A DNA stretch of 40,977 bases from an uncultured Oscillospiraceae bacterium. GTDB taxonomy: Bacteria > Bacillota > Clostridia > Oscillospirales > Oscillospiraceae. The notes under the pieces are model-generated. The model saw only the letters and a program-made list of their open reading frames with translations, searched no databases and was not told the origin of the DNA. Each line of letters begins with the position of its first letter. Position 1 is the stretch's first letter. The stretch is taken from NCBI GenBank assembly GCA_944385275.1, contig CALWWP010000031.1, forward strand, positions 1 to 40,977. The letters are read 5' to 3'. Shown one piece after another: positions 36,264 through 40,977 of this stretch. The position numbers and the translations under genes were made by a program.

Positions 36264-37151
36264 TTATTTATAATTCTCGGTCAGCACTATGCGATTGTAT
36301 ATCTTTATGTACTCTTCTAAAAGCCGTTTTTTTACGTTTTCCTCTCTGTATATCAATGCGTTCTCCGCCTGAAGCGGAGGTGAAAGCGGTATTTTGACAC
36401 TGTCCTCATCACAGGCATAGCTGTCCGCCTTTACGAAAACACATCCGCCTTCCAAATACCAGTCTATGACATTTTGATTCTCAAAGTCACATATGACCAG
36501 TCTGCTGGGATCCATATGCAGCTTTGCGTCAAGCACCCTTCCGGCAATGTGTTCACGGCTCTTCAGCAGTACAGTTTCCTTTTTGAGCTCTTCCCATGTC
36601 AAACTCTTTTTTGAAGCCAAGTGGTGTCTTTTCGACACAAACACCTGAAACTCGCTGTAAAACGAAAGCGATTTTTTCATCCCCTCTTCAAGTTTGAACT
36701 GAGAACATATGCCTATGTCTATTTCCCCTCTTTTCACTTTTTCGGGATTGTTGTCTATGAGCCCGAACTGAAGCACTATGTCCGCCTCTGGATTACACAA
36801 TTTCAGTTCTGCGGCGGCTCTGTGTATTATATTATAGAATGTCGTCCCTTCTAAATAATCCGATATGACAAGCCGGTTAGAGTTATATGTCTCAAAAGCC
36901 ATCTTTGCGTCGTTTATATTGGCCCAATCCTTCAGCAGCGGTTCCGCAAGCTTCTCTTTGAAAAATTTTCCAAATTCTGTCAGTTCAAAGCTGTTAAAAT
37001 CCCTGCCAAACAGCTCCTTGCCAAGCTCTTTCTCCAGCTGATTCACTGATCGGTGTACTCCCTGATATGTCCTGAACAGCTTCTCTGCAGCCTTTCCAAT
37101 ATTACCGCATTCTGCAACGCACACAAAGTTGATTATATCCTGTATCTGCAT
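36264..37151 (-). CDS. LysR-family transcriptional regulator, paralogue of the first
   Basis: The 295-residue regulator has an N-terminal winged helix (IINFVCVAECGNIGKAAEKLFRTYQGVHRSVNQLEKELGKELF) and a C-terminal ligand-binding domain. It shares the TYQGVHRS helix and overall layout with the LysR at 22031-22942. Start at 37151 follows AAGGTGAGG. It is divergent from the two MBL-fold genes and the binding lipoprotein that follow. The large inverted repeat in the gap is a likely operator. The ligand is unknown; a peptide or breakdown product of the hydrolases is one guess. Confidence 0.92.
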   Translation of the reverse strand: MQIQDIINFVCVAECGNIGKAAEKLFRTYQGVHRSVNQLEKELGKELFGRDFNSFELTEFGKFFKEKLAEPLLKDWANINDAKMAFETYNSNRLVISDYLEGTTFYNIIHRAAAELKLCNPEADIVLQFGLIDNNPEKVKRGEIDIGICSQFKLEEGMKKSLSFYSEFQVFVSKRHHLASKKSLTWEELKKETVLLKSREHIAGRVLDAKLHMDPSRLVICDFENQNVIDWYLEGGCVFVKADSYACDEDSVKIPLSPPLQAENALIYREENVKKRLLEEYIKIYNRIVLTENYK

Positions 37152-37296
37152 ATCCTCACCTTCTTTTTATTAGTTTACTATACTTTGTCCCAACCCTCAA
37201 GTTAAAATATAAATTTAATCAAATAAATTTATATTTTAACAATTGCCATTTCATTGGCGATACAATAATTTCAACAATATCTAAGGAGGAACTTGC
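37152..37296. promoter_or_regulatory. Divergent region with a 17-bp-arm perfect inverted repeat
   Basis: GTTAAAATATAAATTTA (37201-37217) and its exact complement (37224-37240) are separated by 6 bases. On the plus-strand side, TTAACA and TACAAT 19 bases apart, or TTGCCA and ATAATT 16 bases apart, are possible promoters of the hydrolase operon. The size and perfection of the repeat fit a LysR operator better than chance. Confidence 0.8.
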
Positions 37297-38148
37297 ATGT
37301 CTAATTTAAAATACTATCGTTTTGAACCGCAGAGAGATCCTAATGCGTCCATTGAATCCCAGCTCATCGAACCATTCCGCCTTGCACCTCACGTCTGGAT
37401 GGTGTCTGGGCATTTTGACTTTAGCGACATATTGGTAGACACCGGAGACGGTCTGCTTCTTATAGACACGCCTACTCCTGTTTTCAGTTTTGCACTTTTT
37501 GATTCCATCAAAAAAGTCGGCTTTGACCCCAAGGACATAAAGTGGCACTTTATTTCCCACTGGCACGGAGATCACGACGGCTGTTCTGCGGATGTAAAGG
37601 CCGCGTCAGGCTGCAAGATCTATATGTCTTCCGAGGACTGGAACCTGAAATTGAATCCGCCGGAAAGTCAAAAGAGAAGAAAGCCCATGTGGGAAATCCC
37701 CTATTATGAGCCGGATGTCCTGATAGAAACTGACGAAGCGGAATTCCAGCTTGGCAACATAAAACTATATGTGCTGAAGACCCCAGGTCACACTCCAGGC
37801 GCGCTCACCTTCCGGTTTGACGACGTAGACGAAGACGGAACCGTCTATCACCTTGCGATGCACGGCGGTCTCGGATGCGCACAAATGAACACCATCGCCG
37901 GTATGGAACTTGAGGGTATACCCGCAAAATGCCGCGATCAGTTTATCGATCAATGTCTTGAAATGAGCCGTTGGGATGTAGACATAGTCCTGCCCAGCCA
38001 CATCAACCACACTGGATATTCCAGAGCATATCCCGAGGACAGAAACGACTTCAAGCCGTTTGTAGACAAAAGGGTATGGCCTGTCATGCTGCTGGAGCGC
38101 CGCGGATATGTGATGGAGCGCCGCGGTATGGAAAATGGGAAACAATAA
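37297..38148 (+). CDS. Metallo-beta-lactamase-fold hydrolase, first of two
   Basis: The 283-residue protein has a full MBL zinc site of subclass B3-like order: HWHGDH (His88, His90, Asp92, His93), PGHTPG (His165) and LPSHINH (His235, His238). There is no signal peptide, so it acts in the cytoplasm. The start at 37297 follows AAGGAGG. Family members cleave lactones, thioesters, peptides' cyclic rings or beta-lactams; the substrate here is open. It lies 20 bases before its homologue and in the same unit as a peptide-binding lipoprotein, so an imported small molecule or peptide is a reasonable guess. Confidence 0.92.
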   Translation: MSNLKYYRFEPQRDPNASIESQLIEPFRLAPHVWMVSGHFDFSDILVDTGDGLLLIDTPTPVFSFALFDSIKKVGFDPKDIKWHFISHWHGDHDGCSADVKAASGCKIYMSSEDWNLKLNPPESQKRRKPMWEIPYYEPDVLIETDEAEFQLGNIKLYVLKTPGHTPGALTFRFDDVDEDGTVYHLAMHGGLGCAQMNTIAGMELEGIPAKCRDQFIDQCLEMSRWDVDIVLPSHINHTGYSRAYPEDRNDFKPFVDKRVWPVMLLERRGYVMERRGMENGKQ

Positions 38149-38168
38149 ATTGCGAAAGGGGAAACAAA

Positions 38169-39041
38169 ATGGCTAACTTTTATTATGCTACAAAAGGTAC
38201 AATAGAACCAGATGGTATTCGTCATTTGAGTATTGCCGAAGTTCCGGATATGATGGAAAATCCTTGGAAATACTATGTCCCTCCTTTCCGTATTGCTCCG
38301 CATGTCTGGTTTGTAGCCGGTATACACGACATAAGCTCCTACATAGTCGACACCGGCGACGGTCTGATACTTATAGACTGTCCCAGCGTCCACACCGTGT
38401 ACCTGCAGCTGGAATCCATCCGCAACGCCGGATATGACCCCCACAACATCAAGCACATATTTATCACCCACGCCCACGGCGACCACTACGGAGGCGTCCG
38501 TCCTATTCAAGAATATACCGGAGCCAAGGTCTGGATGAGCCGTGAAGACGATGAGGATTTCGCTGCAAGGCTTGCCGCGGGCACTGTCAAGGCAAACGAC
38601 CTCTTCGGTCCTCCCAATTTCATAGTGACTGACCACTACGACTACAGCAAGCCGTTTAAGATCGGAAATATGTCTATAGAAATCAAGCTGGTTCCGGGTC
38701 ACACCATAGGCTCTGTAGCTTACTTCTTTGACGATACAGACGAAGAGACTGGAAAAACTTACAAGGTCGGTATGCACGGCGGAATGGGCATAGACTCTAT
38801 GCGTTCAGACCGCTTAAAGGCCATGGGCTTTGGTATGGAGCTGCGCGAACGCTACATTTCCGACTGCACCATACTCTCCAAGCGCAAGGTCGACATATGC
38901 CTTACGAGCCACGAAAACCACACGAACCTGTTTTCCGGCATAAACAAAGAAGACCGCAGCGATTACAGCGCCTTTGTAGATCCTTCGGTTTGGGAAAACT
39001 TCATGATCAACCGTGCAGAAGCCGCGAAGCTGCTGCCATAA
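38169..39041 (+). CDS. Metallo-beta-lactamase-fold hydrolase, second of two
   Basis: The 290-residue protein is homologous to the preceding gene: both share the PPFRIAPHVW/LIEPFRLAPHVW opening, DTGDGL and the zinc site. Here the ligands are HAHGDH (His101, His103, Asp105, His106), PGHTIG (His178) and TSHENH (His248, His251). The start at 38169 follows AAAGGGG by 6 bases; a longer frame upstream overlaps the first hydrolase and is not used. The pair looks like an old tandem duplication, now clearly diverged. It has no signal peptide. Confidence 0.92.
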   Translation: MANFYYATKGTIEPDGIRHLSIAEVPDMMENPWKYYVPPFRIAPHVWFVAGIHDISSYIVDTGDGLILIDCPSVHTVYLQLESIRNAGYDPHNIKHIFITHAHGDHYGGVRPIQEYTGAKVWMSREDDEDFAARLAAGTVKANDLFGPPNFIVTDHYDYSKPFKIGNMSIEIKLVPGHTIGSVAYFFDDTDEETGKTYKVGMHGGMGIDSMRSDRLKAMGFGMELRERYISDCTILSKRKVDICLTSHENHTNLFSGINKEDRSDYSAFVDPSVWENFMINRAEAAKLLP

Positions 39042-39087
39042 TTCAGCGCGCGCTTTTGAATACATCGAAGAATTTGGAGGTAAAACT

Positions 39088-40704
39088 ATGAAACACAGAA
39101 TGCTAACTATAATTCTCGCACTGTGCCTTGTGTGCGCCCTTTTCGCCGGGTGCAGCGACACAACGTCCGGAACGCCTACTCCTACGGCAACGCCATCCTC
39201 GTCGGTTCCAGACGACACATCCAATCCCACCGATACCGTAAATGAAGAAGACAAATACGGCGGTACGCTGTACATATACGCCGGAACTACTACGGACATC
39301 ACTTTTTATTTCCCCGAATTTACCAGAAGTACGAATATCTATGCTCCGGCCTGTGAAACTCTCGGAATAGTAGATAACGAAGGAAACATATCAGGCCGTC
39401 TCGTAGACGGCTTTGAGGTAGATCCCGACGCTCTTACTCTCACAATGACTTGCCGTGAAGGAATCACCTTCTCAGACGGCAGCGAATTCAACGCCGAAGC
39501 TCTCGCATGGGAGATCAACGAGTGCATCAACGAGAACAATACCGCTGTTTCAGCCGGCGCCTCATCTGCAGAGGCAGTTGACGACATGACTGTCGTAGTG
39601 CACTTCCCCTCCTATGCCAACAACTGGGCGGAAATATACAGTCAGTTCATTGTCATTTCCAAATACTCATACGATACCTACGGAAAAGACTACATGATCA
39701 ATACGCCTGTCGGAACCGGTCCTTTTATCTGCACCAACTTTGAGAAAAACGTCACTGTTGAGTTTAAAAGAAACGAAAATTACTGGCAGGAAGGTCTTCC
39801 CTATCTCGACGGTATTACCTTCGTATGCATGAGCCAGGAAACTCTTCTGTCCTCGATGGTCAACAACGAGATCCAAGTTGTAAACTCTTCTGACGGAAGC
39901 GTTGTAGATCAGCTAATAAGCTACTGCGGAGACAATATCAAAAACATCACCGAAAACGAAGCCGCCGGCACAATGTACACCTACTTCACGGTAAACAGCC
40001 TCGATCCGAACAGTCCGTTTGCTGACGTACTCGTACGCCGCGCCTGCTTCTACGCGCTGGACAACGACGCACTGGCCGCGGTTCTCGCCGGAGACATAGG
40101 ATACGGCGCCAATCAGCACGTTGCCAAGGGTTCCCTGCCGTACCTCGAAGAAGACGAGTTGTACGCCGATTACACCTATAATGTAGAAAAAGCCAAGGAA
40201 CTTCTGGCGGAAGCAGGATATCCGAACGGATTTGACTGCACTATAATGGCCAGAAGCTCCAATGAAAAGCAGAGCGTAGCCCTGCAGTCGTATCTGAAAG
40301 CAGTTGGCATCAACGCTGAGATTGAAATGGTGGACAGCTCTATCTTCACAGAACGCACAACTCAAAACGGTACCTGTGATCTTGCCATACTCACCGCCGG
40401 TCCGCGTTCTCTCAACTGGACTTCCTCTTGGGAAAAGCACCTGAGCGCAAAGCGCAGCCGCTTCCTGACTGTTCAGGCCGACTTCCCAGAATTTGACGAA
40501 CTGTTTATGAAAACTCAGGCTTCGACCACTCAGGAAGAGCTTATAGAAACTCAAAAGGCCTGCAACTACTGGCTAAACGAAAATGTTCCGCAGGTACCTA
40601 TGTTCTTCTCCAACAACGTATACTACAGCTCCGCTAATCTAATGGATTCCCATATGGGCGGCAACTGGTATCAGTGGACTCCTGAAACAGCCTACTTTGC
40701 ATAA
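39088..40704 (+). CDS. Family 5 peptide-binding lipoprotein, second copy
   Basis: The 538-residue protein has a lipoprotein signal ending CALFAGC (Cys22) and a Thr/Pro/Ser linker. The SBP_bac_5 domain has LTLTMTCREGITFSDGSEFNAEALAWE, GTGPFICTNF and NENYWQEGLPYLDGITF. The same phrases occur in the lipoprotein at 20169-21833, so the two are paralogues. The start at 39088 follows TTTGGAGG at 7 bases. It follows the two hydrolase genes in one direction. A permease and ATPase are not in the window but may follow to the right. Confidence 0.93.
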   Translation: MKHRMLTIILALCLVCALFAGCSDTTSGTPTPTATPSSSVPDDTSNPTDTVNEEDKYGGTLYIYAGTTTDITFYFPEFTRSTNIYAPACETLGIVDNEGNISGRLVDGFEVDPDALTLTMTCREGITFSDGSEFNAEALAWEINECINENNTAVSAGASSAEAVDDMTVVVHFPSYANNWAEIYSQFIVISKYSYDTYGKDYMINTPVGTGPFICTNFEKNVTVEFKRNENYWQEGLPYLDGITFVCMSQETLLSSMVNNEIQVVNSSDGSVVDQLISYCGDNIKNITENEAAGTMYTYFTVNSLDPNSPFADVLVRRACFYALDNDALAAVLAGDIGYGANQHVAKGSLPYLEEDELYADYTYNVEKAKELLAEAGYPNGFDCTIMARSSNEKQSVALQSYLKAVGINAEIEMVDSSIFTERTTQNGTCDLAILTAGPRSLNWTSSWEKHLSAKRSRFLTVQADFPEFDELFMKTQASTTQEELIETQKACNYWLNENVPQVPMFFSNNVYYSSANLMDSHMGGNWYQWTPETAYFA

Positions 40705-40865
40705 TGCAAGCCATGCAGTACAGTAACTCAGTTTTAGTTTTGTTCAAATAAAATAAGGCCGCTGTAAGATCAGCTGGTCCGACATTGCAACCACTTTTAA
40801 AGCGAGCAAAATTTTAAACAATTATTTAGTTAACTGCATCAAACCAAAAAAGGAGGAATAAACAC

Positions 40866-40977
40866 ATGAAGAAGAAACTGATAGCCTGTCTTTTGGCGAT
40901 ATGTATGATTGCGGGACTGACCGTAGGATGCACATCTAATGAAGATCCTGCCCCGACCGACGCAAACACACAGCAGC
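40866..40977 (+). CDS. Start of a further lipoprotein, cut by the window end
   Basis: An AAAGGAGG ribosome site precedes ATG 40866. The 37 visible residues form a lipoprotein signal (MKKKLIACLLAICMIAGLTVGC) and the first residues of a mature chain (TSNEDPAPTDANTQQ). Its place after a family 5 binding protein suggests another solute-binding protein, but the domain lies outside the window. Confidence 0.7.
   Translation, partial: MKKKLIACLLAICMIAGLTVGCTSNEDPAPTDANTQQ

Noticed and set aside
37971..38168. Extended N-terminus for the second MBL hydrolase
   Set aside because: It would overlap the first hydrolase by about 180 bases; ATG 38169 has a good ribosome site and aligns with the homologue.
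1..40977. CRISPR array or rRNA genes
   Set aside because: No regularly spaced direct repeats and no rRNA signature stretches were seen in the window.

Overview
The window looks like a chromosomal segment from an anaerobic gut-type member of the Clostridia (Firmicutes). The evidence is the Gram-positive gene set (Bce-type antimicrobial-peptide module, RecD2, ComF, RadC-MreB, a T-box riboswitch, a partner-switching module of the RsbU/RsbV/RsbW kind), strong AGGAGG-type ribosome binding sites, sigma-A-type promoters and lipoprotein signal peptides. I cannot name a species from the sequence.

Layout. (1) 1-1068: remains of a large serine recombinase running off the left edge, broken by an in-frame stop and a small deletion. 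(2) 1145-9967, all minus strand: a seven-gene cluster that couples a partner-switching circuit (RsbW-like kinase, STAS antagonist, SpoIIE-type PP2C phosphatase with a membrane sensor) to a one-polypeptide amino-acid ABC importer, a PAS-CPBP membrane protein, a YwaF-like membrane protein and a sugar-type binding lipoprotein. The importer carries four half binding domains at its N-terminus and what looks like a degenerate RsbW-like domain at its C-terminus. This is the best candidate for an undescribed system: a nutrient receptor/transporter wired directly into a phosphorylation switch. (3) 10080-11284: a decayed AAA/DUF4143 ATPase gene that keeps a near-consensus promoter, plus palindromic intergenic DNA. 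(4) 11285-12667: a von Willebrand factor A protein without a signal peptide. (5) 12963-17800: BceRS-BceAB with a small membrane protein at the end. (6) 17943-19320: a MATE efflux pump behind a leader peptide and terminator (likely translation-dependent attenuation). (7) 19400-20120: tRNA-Ser(GCU) and dCMP deaminase. (8) 20169-22942: an orphan peptide-binding lipoprotein divergent from a LysR regulator. (9) 23011-23889: a DUF134 regulator and a NifX-like protein with a His-rich tail, behind three copies of a palindromic operator. (10) 24016-25735: a Trp T-box riboswitch and a TrpB2-type tryptophan synthase beta chain. (11) 25777-36182, minus strand: eight tightly packed genes from uvrA to uvrB (uvrA, small multidrug-export-family gene, small membrane gene, recD2, comF, mreB, radC, uvrB) that look like one transcript from a single sigma-A promoter. 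(12) 36264-40977: a second LysR regulator divergent, across a 17-bp-arm perfect inverted repeat, from two tandem metallo-beta-lactamase-fold hydrolases, a second peptide-binding lipoprotein and the start of a further lipoprotein that runs off the right edge.

Regions 8 and 12 are paralogous (same LysR subfamily, same binding-protein family), which suggests a duplicated peptide-sensing or uptake theme. Region 12 adds hydrolases that may act on the imported ligand. All functional statements come from motif reading; no database search was run.
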